Source: Bacteroidales bacterium
GTDB lineage: Bacteria > Bacteroidota > Bacteroidia > Bacteroidales > ML635J-15
NCBI GenBank assembly: GCA_028696755.1
Contig: JAQVGK010000168.1
Location: forward strand, 1 to 7,328
Direction of reading: 5' to 3'
DNA: 7,328 nucleotides
The notes under the pieces were generated by a model. The model had not been told where the DNA came from and did not search any database. It saw only the letters and a program-made list of their open reading frames with translations. Made by a program: the position numbers and the translations under genes. Shown piece after piece: positions 1 to 5,800 of the stretch (its first letter is position 1; every line of letters starts with the position of its first letter).

Positions 1-1271
1 CAATACCTGTGTCAAACAGCGAGTTCAATTTGCTAACATTTGAGTTGGGAACACTTAGTCCTGGTCAATTCGGTTTCTTTAATGTAAATGTGAATGTTCA
101 ATGCAATACATCTTTGCTAGGAGTCTCCGTTTGTAGCGAAGCTGTTATTTTTCCGAACGACCCCTGTATAACAGATTTTGGAGATTGGGATCATTCAAGC
201 GTTTCGGTTGAAGGGTACTGTCAGGATGACATTAATGCTTGTTTCACAATTACCAATACTGGCGATTTTGGTGATGGCGATATGCTCAACGAACATGAAT
301 TTAGGATTTTTGCAAACGATACGCTGGTGCACATCGGAAACTTTCAACTTTTGGGTCAAGAAACAATTGAAATTTGCTGGCCAACCGAAGGTAGAGCTAT
401 TCGACTCGAGGCCGATCAGCACCCAGAGCATCCTGGTAATAGTCATCCGCAAGAGACAATCGAGAATTGCGGTGATGCAATAGGAACATCGCTTGGCTAT
501 GTCGTTACTGTTCCGCTTGATGATAATGACGCGTTTGTGGATATTGATTGTAGAACGCTTACTGGCTCTTTTGATCCAAATGATAAATCGGTTCAGCCTG
601 CTGGAATTACTGCCAATAGATATATTGATGATGACAATATTCTTAATTATCGGATAAATTTCCAAAATACAGGTACTGATACTGCGTTTACAGTTGTTAT
701 TACTGATACTATTTCGGCAGTTCACGATATGTCAACATTTGTTAATGGTGGTAGCTCTCACCCATGTGAATTAGAAATTACTGGACAGGGAATTTTGAAA
801 TGGACTTTTAATAATATCCTACTGCCGGACAGCACAACAAACGAACCAGAATCGCATGGTTTTGTTACTTATGCGATAAAACTTTATCCTATGACCGAGG
901 AAGATTATGGTACTCTGGTGCTTAATAATGCAGCTATTTTCTTTGATTTTAATCCGCCTGTCATTACAAATACAACTCAACTTACTTTTTGGAATCTTCC
1001 TATTATATATCTGGCAAACATTGAAGAGATGAATCAGAATGCGAAAATCTCTCTTTATCCTAATCCATCAAGTTCCGTTATCTTTGTCGAGAGTGAGGTA
1101 GAAATAAAAGAATTGTCGTTGTATGATATTTCTGGTAAAAAGTTGATAACCAAGAAGGTAAATGCATCTAATGCAGAACTAAGCATAGAGACTTATTTGC
1201 CAGGAACATATCTGCTCAGGATAAAAGATAAATCTGGAAAAATATCCGTAAAAAAGTTTGAAAAGAGATAA
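1..1271 (+). CDS. T9SS-secreted surface protein, C-terminal part (DUF7619-like domain plus type A sorting domain), 5' partial
   Basis: The reading frame is open to the left edge, so the true start and signal peptide lie outside the window; the GTG at base 9 is not a convincing start. Residues are counted from that GTG. Residues 1-185 are a Cys-containing beta-rich region (C32, C42, C53, C71, C78, C123, C154, C181), plausible for disulfides outside the cytoplasm. Residues 187-322 run from SFDPNDK through NYRINFQNTGTDTAF to FFDFNPPVITNT, which is the pattern of the DUF7619/DUF11-like repeat domain of Bacteroidota surface proteins. Residues 346-420 have the Por secretion C-terminal domain pattern: SLYPNPS (348-354), YDISGKK (372-378), LPGTYLLRI (397-405) and a basic end. 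By family knowledge, such a protein crosses the outer membrane through T9SS and is anchored or released after its tail is removed. The N-terminal functional domain is not visible, so the substrate or adhesive role is unknown. Confidence 0.9.
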   Translation, partial: IPVSNSEFNLLTFELGTLSPGQFGFFNVNVNVQCNTSLLGVSVCSEAVIFPNDPCITDFGDWDHSSVSVEGYCQDDINACFTITNTGDFGDGDMLNEHEFRIFANDTLVHIGNFQLLGQETIEICWPTEGRAIRLEADQHPEHPGNSHPQETIENCGDAIGTSLGYVVTVPLDDNDAFVDIDCRTLTGSFDPNDKSVQPAGITANRYIDDDNILNYRINFQNTGTDTAFTVVITDTISAVHDMSTFVNGGSSHPCELEITGQGILKWTFNNILLPDSTTNEPESHGFVTYAIKLYPMTEEDYGTLVLNNAAIFFDFNPPVITNTTQLTFWNLPIIYLANIEEMNQNAKISLYPNPSSSVIFVESEVEIKELSLYDISGKKLITKKVNASNAELSIETYLPGTYLLRIKDKSGKISVKKFEKR

Positions 1272-1276
1272 TAAAA

Positions 1277-1300
1277 AAGCCGGTTTAATCCGGCTTCTTT
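1277..1300. terminator. Bidirectional rho-independent terminator between convergent genes
   Basis: A 7-bp stem AAGCCGG (1277-1283) pairs with CCGGCTT (1290-1296) around the loop TTTAAT. The plus strand has a modest T-rich stretch after it (CTTTGTT). On the minus strand the stem is followed by six T residues, a better U-tract. It lies between the stop of the T9SS protein (1269-1271) and the stop of the minus-strand acetyltransferase (1302-1304), so it probably ends both transcripts. Confidence 0.85.
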
Positions 1301-1301
1301 G

Positions 1302-1919
1302 TTACTTTATTAAATCGCGTTTGTGTTTACGCTGGAATATCTTACTTGCCCTTACTGCAAACTTGGCGTGTGCAATATATTCGGGTTTTATAATTGCAAA
1401 AATTGCTAAGTCAACATAAGTTTTGTCTGATGTAAGTAAACCTGCTTTTTCGGTGCCTTCAGCTTTTAATCCATGTTTCTTAAATACTCCAGAAGCGGCA
1501 AAATCGCTGCTTAAGGTTTTTGCTTGAATGCGATTATATGACATTTCGTTAAAGCCAAACTTTAACATGGTTTCAATAATTTCGTTGTAGTTCTGAACAG
1601 TTTTAGCTCTTTTGGTAATCCAAATAACTAATTCGGTTTTATTATTTGCTTTGTCGGTGCTGTAAAATCCTGCGATGCCACAAAAACCCATCTTGTCGTT
1701 AATTGTAAACAAAACTTCCTTTTGTTGTTCCAGTTTAGGCATTTCTTGCATTAAAAAGACTTTTACATCATCAATCTTTTTAGTTACAACCGATTTGTCT
1801 ATCCAGTTTCTAAAGAAATTATCATCTGATTTTATAACCGGAAAAATGTCTTTTGCATCATCCAGTCCTAACTGACGAATTGTCAGTGTTCCATTGGTTT
1901 CTAAGGTTATTCGTGCCAT
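1302..1919 (-). CDS. GNAT-family N-acetyltransferase, RimJ/RimL-like, with degenerate acetyl-CoA loop
   Basis: This is a 205-residue cytosolic protein with the fold pattern of RimJ/RimL-type acetyltransferases, which move an acetyl group from acetyl-CoA to an amine. The start MARITLETNG (1919) is chosen because the frame upstream would run deep into the thioredoxin-like gene; this start leaves a 4-nt gap to that gene's stop. TLTIRQLGLDDA (11-22) is the usual first strand and helix, KTELVIWI (94-101) the strand before the acetyl-CoA loop, NRIQAKT (129-135) the following strand, and SDFAASGVFKKHGLKAEG (138-155) the conserved late helix and turn. Oddly, the usual loop pattern (R/Q-x-x-G-x-G/A) is absent: residues 103-111 read KRAKTVQNY, with Thr107 and Gln109 where glycines are expected in a gapless comparison with remembered RimJ-type sequences. 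The C-terminal 25 residues are rich in Lys and Arg. Co-transcription with the upstream gene is inferred from spacing. The substrate is unknown. Confidence 0.8.
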   Translation of the reverse strand: MARITLETNGTLTIRQLGLDDAKDIFPVIKSDDNFFRNWIDKSVVTKKIDDVKVFLMQEMPKLEQQKEVLFTINDKMGFCGIAGFYSTDKANNKTELVIWITKRAKTVQNYNEIIETMLKFGFNEMSYNRIQAKTLSSDFAASGVFKKHGLKAEGTEKAGLLTSDKTYVDLAIFAIIKPEYIAHAKFAVRASKIFQRKHKRDLIK

Positions 1920-1923
1920 ATCA

Positions 1924-2943
1924 TTACAATTTTGATTTGAATTCTTCGTTAAATTTGTTCCAGTCACCTCCCGGTTTGTACAAGTCCAGACCAATAAATT
2001 CCAAATATCTTTCAAGCACTTTCGGTGGGTAATATCCTCTGAGTGCAAAGATAAGTGAAAAATCTTCAGCAAAAAATACTATCGAAGGCAATCTTATATC
2101 GGGTTGTAAAAGAGCAACAACCAGCTGGTGCGGATAATTAGGTGATAACTGTTCGTTTATAAATACATTGTCGCCAATTTTTAATGTGTCTAAGGTATTA
2201 TAATTTATTTTAACAGAGTAAAAATTATTGTTAATATAATCGGCAATTACTGGATGTCGAAGAGATGAACCTAGCATTATTTTACTACCATTGTTAAAGT
2301 CGGAATTTATGAAGAATAGCATTTTCTTTGGCTTCTCGGCTCTTAATTTAATAGCATCGTCAAAACTCATCCAGTTGATATTACCATCTGTTTTAGATGT
2401 AGAATCGGGAGAAAAAGTGTTGATAAAATCTTGGTGAAAATCATTGTAATCGCAAGTTTTATTTATTCTTTCGGTAAAATAAACCAGAATCGGCTCAATA
2501 CTTTTAATATCCATAAAGCCTGGTACCGGATTTACGTTGCCTTCAAAATCAATATAAACTATAGTTGGGTACGACATGCGCCCATTTAGTAGTAATTGTG
2601 CAAGTTGGTGTGATGAGCGATTGCCTGTGTTTAAATTATAGTATTGCTTGCCTTTATATTCAACTGTGTCTTTCCTCTCTGCATCAAATTTTACCGGATA
2701 GAAGTATGTGTTGATATAATTCGCAATATCTGGATTGCGAAATGTTTCATAGTCCATCTTTTTACACCATCCGCACCAATCGGTGTACATGTCAATAAAA
2801 ATAGTTTTTGGATTTTCTTTCTGTTTTTGCATCGCTTCTTCAAAACTCATCCAATTTATTAAATCGGCTGGTTTCTCTTGCGTCTGAGCCGATAGAGAGC
2901 TTAATGACAATGCGAAAATCAATGATAAAAAAATGTTTTTCAT
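1924..2943 (-). CDS. Exported protein with two tandem thioredoxin-like domains, only the first with CxxC
   Basis: The protein is 339 residues. Residues 1-19 form a signal peptide (MKN, hydrophobic core, cleavage likely near LSA-Q), so it should act in the periplasm. Domain 1 (about 30-160) has the redox site WCGWC (56-60) after TIFIDMYTD and a probable cis-proline at P126 (SYPT). Domain 2 (about 190-320) repeats the layout at an exact offset of 160 residues: NWMSF at 30 and again at 190, ADYINNNFYSVK against ANYINTYFYPVK, and P286 for P126. In domain 2 the active-site segment is FNNGS (216-220), so both cysteines are gone (C57 to N217, C60 to S220). Domain 1 resembles thioredoxin-fold proteins that reduce or isomerise disulfides; domain 2 may be structural or bind a partner. 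The only other cysteine is C164. It is first in a unit with the acetyltransferase. The ATG at 2943 is supported by the signal peptide directly after it. Partner proteins are unknown. Confidence 0.87.
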   Translation of the reverse strand: MKNIFLSLIFALSLSSLSAQTQEKPADLINWMSFEEAMQKQKENPKTIFIDMYTDWCGWCKKMDYETFRNPDIANYINTYFYPVKFDAERKDTVEYKGKQYYNLNTGNRSSHQLAQLLLNGRMSYPTIVYIDFEGNVNPVPGFMDIKSIEPILVYFTERINKTCDYNDFHQDFINTFSPDSTSKTDGNINWMSFDDAIKLRAEKPKKMLFFINSDFNNGSKIMLGSSLRHPVIADYINNNFYSVKINYNTLDTLKIGDNVFINEQLSPNYPHQLVVALLQPDIRLPSIVFFAEDFSLIFALRGYYPPKVLERYLEFIGLDLYKPGGDWNKFNEEFKSKL

Positions 2944-2967
2944 TTTATTAAGTTTATTTTAATACAA

Positions 2968-3002
2968 TTTCTTGCCGTTTATGTTTAAATTATCTAATTT
3001 TA
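2968..3002 (+). promoter_or_regulatory. Possible Bacteroidota-type promoter for pepD in the divergent intergenic region
   Basis: The 92-bp gap between two divergent genes (2944-3035) must hold promoters for both. On the plus strand TTTCTTG (2968-2974) and TAATTTTA (2995-3002) are 20 nt apart and come close to the Bacteroidota -33 TTTG / -7 TAnnTTTG pattern, with the last base of the -7 box differing. This would place the transcript start about 25-30 nt before the pepD ATG. On the minus strand TTTTTG (3014-3009) and TAATTTAA (2992-2985) are a weaker, 16-nt-spaced candidate. The region is so AT-rich that chance matches are likely. Confidence 0.3.
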
Positions 3003-3035
3003 AAACCTCAAAAATTAATGTAAAAATAATAAGTT

Positions 3036-4493
3036 ATGAGCGAAATTAAAAATTTAAATCCACAAAGAGTCTGGAAACATTTTTATGCACTAACTCAAAT
3101 ACCGCGTCCTTCCAAAAAAGAAGCCAAAGTAATCGAGTTTATGAAAAATTTTGGCGAGAGCATCGGTCTCGAAACCATTGTTGACGGAATTGGCAATGTT
3201 ATTATCCGCAAACCTGCAACTCCAGGTATGGAAAATCGTATGGGAATTATTTTCCAAGGTCACCTAGATATGGTACCTCAGAAAAATTCAGATAAAGTTC
3301 ACGATTTTGAAAAAGATCCAATCGATGCTTATGTTGATGGCGAATGGGTAACCGCAAACGGAACTACCCTTGGTGCTGATAATGGTATGGGTTGTGCTGC
3401 GGCAATGGCAGTTCTCGAAGCTACCGACTTAGTTCACGGCCCAGTTGAGGCTTTATTTACTATTGACGAAGAAACAGGAATGACTGGAGCTAAAGAACTT
3501 AAACCTGGCTTTTTAAAGGGCCACATCCTTATGAATCTCGACTCAGAGGATGAAGGCGAACTTTATGTTGGCTGCGCTGGCGGTGTTGATGTTAACGTAT
3601 CTATGAATTATCCTGAGATTGCTACTCCTGCCGGTTTTGTTGCATATAATCTTGCTGTAACTGGGCTTAAAGGCGGACATAGCGGAATGGATATAAATAT
3701 CGGAAGATCAAATTCAAATAAACTTCTTTTCAGATTTTTAAATCATTGTATTTATCATTTCGATCTTAAACTTGCCGAAGTAAAAGGTGGAAGCCTTCGC
3801 AATGCTATTCCTCGCGAATCGTTTGCTACGGTTATTCTTCCCGAAAAAGAAGCTGCTGCTTTCGAAGCCGAAGTTAAACAATTCGAGTCTATTTTTAGTG
3901 CCGAATTTGCTAAAACAGAGCCTGGCCTAAAAATGACTGCAGAAAAAACTGCTGCTCCTGCAAAAATAATTGCTCAGGAAGAAATGGTTAAAATAATCAA
4001 AGCAACTTTCGCTTGCCCTCACGGTGTTGAAAGAATGAGCGATGCAATGCCAGGACTTGTTGAAACTAGTAATAATCTTGCAATTGTAAAATGTATTGAC
4101 GGTCAATATACTGTAAATTGTCTGGTACGCAGCTCGGTTGATTCAGCAAAAATGGGAGCGATGTATAAAATAGGAACTATTTTCGACCTTATCGGAGCTA
4201 ATGTTTCCTTCGATGGAGCCTACCCAGGTTGGAAACCAAATATGGACTCGCCAATTCTTAAAACTATGATTAAAACCTACGAAGGTTTATATGGTAAAAC
4301 TCCAGAAATTAAAGCTATTCACGCTGGTTTGGAATGTGGAATTCTCGGCGCTGTTTATCCAAACTGGGATATGATCTCGTTCGGACCAACAATCAGATAC
4401 CCACACTCTCCTGACGAAAAAGTAAATATCGCATCTGTCGAAAAGTTCTGGAACTATATTGTCGAAACACTTAAAAATGTTCCTGTTAAATAA
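3036..4493 (+). CDS. pepD: Aminoacyl-histidine dipeptidase (Xaa-His dipeptidase, cytosolic non-specific dipeptidase, M20 family)
   Basis: PepD is a two-metal cytosolic hydrolase that cleaves dipeptides, including Xaa-His such as carnosine, to free amino acids. The 485 residues are, from memory, the same length as E. coli PepD. Visible active-site residues: H76 and D78 in GHLDMV, bridging D115 in TTLGADNGMG, general base E145 and metal ligand E146 in TIDEETGMTGA, D169 in MNLDSED, and H457 in RYPHSPDE. These sit four residues before the E. coli positions I recall. The lid domain follows with LKGGHSGMDI (H215 region), and HAGLECG (429-435) fits the substrate-binding part. No signal peptide is seen. 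The ATG at 3036 begins MSEIKNLNPQRVW, typical of the family; the ATG at 3018 is followed at once by a stop. The gene stands alone, with its own terminator. Leucine codons are dominated by CTT, unlike the TTA/TTG-rich permease downstream, which suggests higher expression. Confidence 0.96.
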   Translation: MSEIKNLNPQRVWKHFYALTQIPRPSKKEAKVIEFMKNFGESIGLETIVDGIGNVIIRKPATPGMENRMGIIFQGHLDMVPQKNSDKVHDFEKDPIDAYVDGEWVTANGTTLGADNGMGCAAAMAVLEATDLVHGPVEALFTIDEETGMTGAKELKPGFLKGHILMNLDSEDEGELYVGCAGGVDVNVSMNYPEIATPAGFVAYNLAVTGLKGGHSGMDINIGRSNSNKLLFRFLNHCIYHFDLKLAEVKGGSLRNAIPRESFATVILPEKEAAAFEAEVKQFESIFSAEFAKTEPGLKMTAEKTAAPAKIIAQEEMVKIIKATFACPHGVERMSDAMPGLVETSNNLAIVKCIDGQYTVNCLVRSSVDSAKMGAMYKIGTIFDLIGANVSFDGAYPGWKPNMDSPILKTMIKTYEGLYGKTPEIKAIHAGLECGILGAVYPNWDMISFGPTIRYPHSPDEKVNIASVEKFWNYIVETLKNVPVK

Positions 4494-4498
4494 TTTTG

Positions 4499-4524
4499 AA
4501 ACCGGCTTTGGCCGGTTTTTTTTT
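4499..4524 (+). terminator. Strong rho-independent terminator of pepD
   Basis: An 8-bp perfect stem AAACCGGC (4499-4506) pairs with GCCGGTTT (4511-4518) around the tetraloop TTTG, followed by an unbroken T run that ends at 4524. It begins 5 nt after the pepD stop codon and separates pepD from the permease operon. The GCCGG stem core is the same as in the terminator at 1277-1296. Confidence 0.92.
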
Positions 4525-4559
4525 GATGTTTGCAAAACAATTTAAACTTTTTTCTGTTC

Positions 4560-4593
4560 TAATATCAGATTTCGATAACGAAATTAGATATTA
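4560..4593 (+). promoter_or_regulatory. 34-bp imperfect inverted repeat, candidate operator for the PadR-type repressor
   Basis: The left arm TAATATCAGATTTCG (4560-4574) and right arm CGAAATTAGATATTA (4579-4593) are reverse complements at 13 of 15 positions, around the spacer ATAA. The mismatches are the adjacent pairs 4567/4586 and 4568/4585, so each arm splits into a 7-bp and a 6-bp matching block. The repeat ends 15 nt before the permease ATG (4609), and there is no T-run after it, so it is not a terminator. Since the operon's second gene encodes a PadR-type DNA-binding protein, which commonly represses its own operon from an inverted repeat, an operator is the simplest inference. It could instead form a stem-loop in the mRNA leader. 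No convincing promoter is recognised around it. Confidence 0.45.
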
Positions 4594-4608
4594 ACTAAAA
4601 TTTGAATT

Positions 4609-5397
4609 ATGGAATACGTTTTAATTTCATTGGTAGCATTTGGAACAGCTATGCTTACATTCTTTTCGGGCTTTGGCTTGGGAACTATTTTGATGCCTGT
4701 ATTTGCACTATTTTTTCCACTTGATGTTGCAATAGGATTAACAGCGATAGTGCATTTATCAAACAATCTATTTAAAATTGTTTTGGTGAGAAAGGATATA
4801 AATTTAAAAGTTTCGCTATTGTTTGGAATTCCGGCTGCTGTGTTTGCATTTTTGGGAGCAATAACACTAAATGCACTTAATTCGGATTTGGTTTTAGCCG
4901 AGTATGTTTTGTGGGGTAAAAATTTTACAATTACTCCAATAAATCTTGTAATTGCAATTTTGTTGATGATTTTTGCAATAGTCGAATTAAGCAAGAAACT
5001 CAGTAATTTTTCGTTACCTAGAAAGTTTTTACCATTTGGAGGTGTGCTATCTGGATTTTTTGGTGGATTATCGGGACATCAAGGTGCATTAAGAACGATG
5101 TTTTTGATGAAATCGGGATTAAGCAAAGAATCTTTTATTGCAACGGGAATTGCTACAGCCGTATTAATTGACATTTCGCGATTAACAGTTTATGGAACAT
5201 CTTTTATTGGAGACCATTTTAGTTCAATTAGCGATAATCGGTCATTGATTATGATAATTGTTGCTGTTTTATCGGCATTTATCGGGTCGATACTTGGACG
5301 AAAACTCCTTAAGAAAGTTACTTTGCGCTCGGTGCAAATTATTGTTGGAGTTTTGATTTTTGTCTTTGCAGTATTTTTAGGACTTGGCATAATTTAA
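4609..5397 (+). CDS. TauE/SafE-type membrane permease (TSUP family, formerly DUF81)
   Basis: This 262-residue protein is almost wholly hydrophobic, with about seven or eight membrane segments (roughly 4-24, 28-50, 67-89, 110-127, 142-166, 175-193, 212-230, 241-262). The two halves of the TSUP family are seen: FSGFGLGTILMP (19-30) followed by TAIVHLSNNLFK (45-56), and LSGFFGGLSGHQGALR (147-162) followed by a second amphipathic stretch. The family moves small sulfur- or carbon-containing anions, such as sulfite, sulfoacetate or thiosulfate, across the inner membrane; the substrate cannot be read from sequence. Its length is typical. The ATG at 4609 lies 15 nt after a long inverted repeat, with an A/T-rich leader and no Shine-Dalgarno sequence. 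The PadR-type gene begins 4 nt after its stop, so the two are almost certainly co-transcribed. No sulfur-metabolism genes are nearby, so 'sulfite exporter' should not be assumed. Confidence 0.88.
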   Translation: MEYVLISLVAFGTAMLTFFSGFGLGTILMPVFALFFPLDVAIGLTAIVHLSNNLFKIVLVRKDINLKVSLLFGIPAAVFAFLGAITLNALNSDLVLAEYVLWGKNFTITPINLVIAILLMIFAIVELSKKLSNFSLPRKFLPFGGVLSGFFGGLSGHQGALRTMFLMKSGLSKESFIATGIATAVLIDISRLTVYGTSFIGDHFSSISDNRSLIMIIVAVLSAFIGSILGRKLLKKVTLRSVQIIVGVLIFVFAVFLGLGII

Positions 5398-5401
5398 AAC
5401 T

Positions 5402-5710
5402 ATGGAATCAAAATTATTGCGCGACTTGTTCATGGGATTTATAAGGGTGCATATTTTACATCATGCCTCAAAGGAATCTGTCTATGGTGCTGAGTTTCAT
5501 AAGGAGCTTCAGCATCATGGTTATCATATCTCTTTTGGTACGCTCTATCCAATTTTTCATAAGATGGAAACCGAAGGCTTGTTGAAAATGGAAAAGATTC
5601 TTGTTGTAGGCAAATATCGAAAGTATTACTCAATAACAGAACCGGGTAGATTAATGCTCGCCGAAGCAATTTTAAAGGTAGCCGAGTTAAGCGCTGAGCT
5701 TAGCGAATAG
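5402..5710 (+). CDS. PadR-family winged-helix transcriptional regulator
   Basis: This 102-residue protein matches the PadR winged-helix domain almost from end to end. Residues 7-34 (RDLFMGFIRVHILHHA, then SVYGAEFHKEL) form the first helices. Residues 42-62 (HISFGTLYPIFHKMETEGLL) contain the recognition helix with the characteristic GTLYP-hxxM-xxxGLL pattern. Residues 63-83 (KILVVGKYRKYYSITEPG) form the wing with the KYYxITxxG signature. The short C-terminal helix (84-102) fits the dimerisation helix of the small PadR subgroup. Such proteins are usually repressors released by a small ligand. It starts 4 nt after the permease stop and probably responds to something related to the transported compound; the inverted repeat at 4560-4593 is its most likely site. 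The ligand is unknown. Confidence 0.92.
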   Translation: MESKLLRDLFMGFIRVHILHHASKESVYGAEFHKELQHHGYHISFGTLYPIFHKMETEGLLKMEKILVVGKYRKYYSITEPGRLMLAEAILKVAELSAELSE

Positions 5711-5749
5711 TGCGTTAAATTTGTTTTCGTTTTTTTATCAGGCACAGAA

Positions 5750-5779
5750 TTTGTTTTTAAGCAAATTTTTGTAATTTTG
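5750..5779 (+). promoter_or_regulatory. Bacteroidota-type promoter for the LysM protein gene
   Basis: TTTG (5750-5753) and TAATTTTG (5772-5779) match the Bacteroidota -33 TTTG and -7 TAnnTTTG elements exactly, with an 18-nt spacer, slightly shorter than the usual 19-21. The transcript would start near 5785, about 15 nt before the ATG at 5801. The rest of the 90-bp gap (5711-5800) is AT-rich; no clear terminator for the preceding operon is seen in it. Confidence 0.6.
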
Positions 5780-5800
5780 TCACTCTCTAAAAAGCTTGAA

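Noticed and set aside
195..725. A 176-codon minus-strand open frame
   Set aside because: It is antisense to the T9SS protein, whose domains are clearly recognisable, and its translation has no family features or plausible leader.
1920..2072. An N-terminal extension of the acetyltransferase frame to an ATG at 2072
   Set aside because: It lies wholly within the 3' end of the thioredoxin-like gene on the same strand, and its residues do not resemble the GNAT family. The start at 1919 gives a typical N-terminus.
4584..4994. A 136-codon minus-strand open frame opposite the permease gene
   Set aside because: It is a shadow of the hydrophobic permease frame, with no recognisable domain, and it would run out through the inverted repeat.
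5692..5705. Near-palindrome CGCTGAGCTTAGCG at the end of the PadR-type gene, considered as a terminator
   Set aside because: It has no room for a loop unless the stem is cut to 4 bp, it lies inside the coding sequence, and the T-rich stretch is about 25 nt further on.
5748..5767. AATTTG / CAAATT inverted repeat with an 8-nt loop before the LysM gene, considered as a terminator or operator
   Set aside because: The stem is six weak, mostly A-T pairs, overlaps the promoter elements, and is expected by chance at this base composition.
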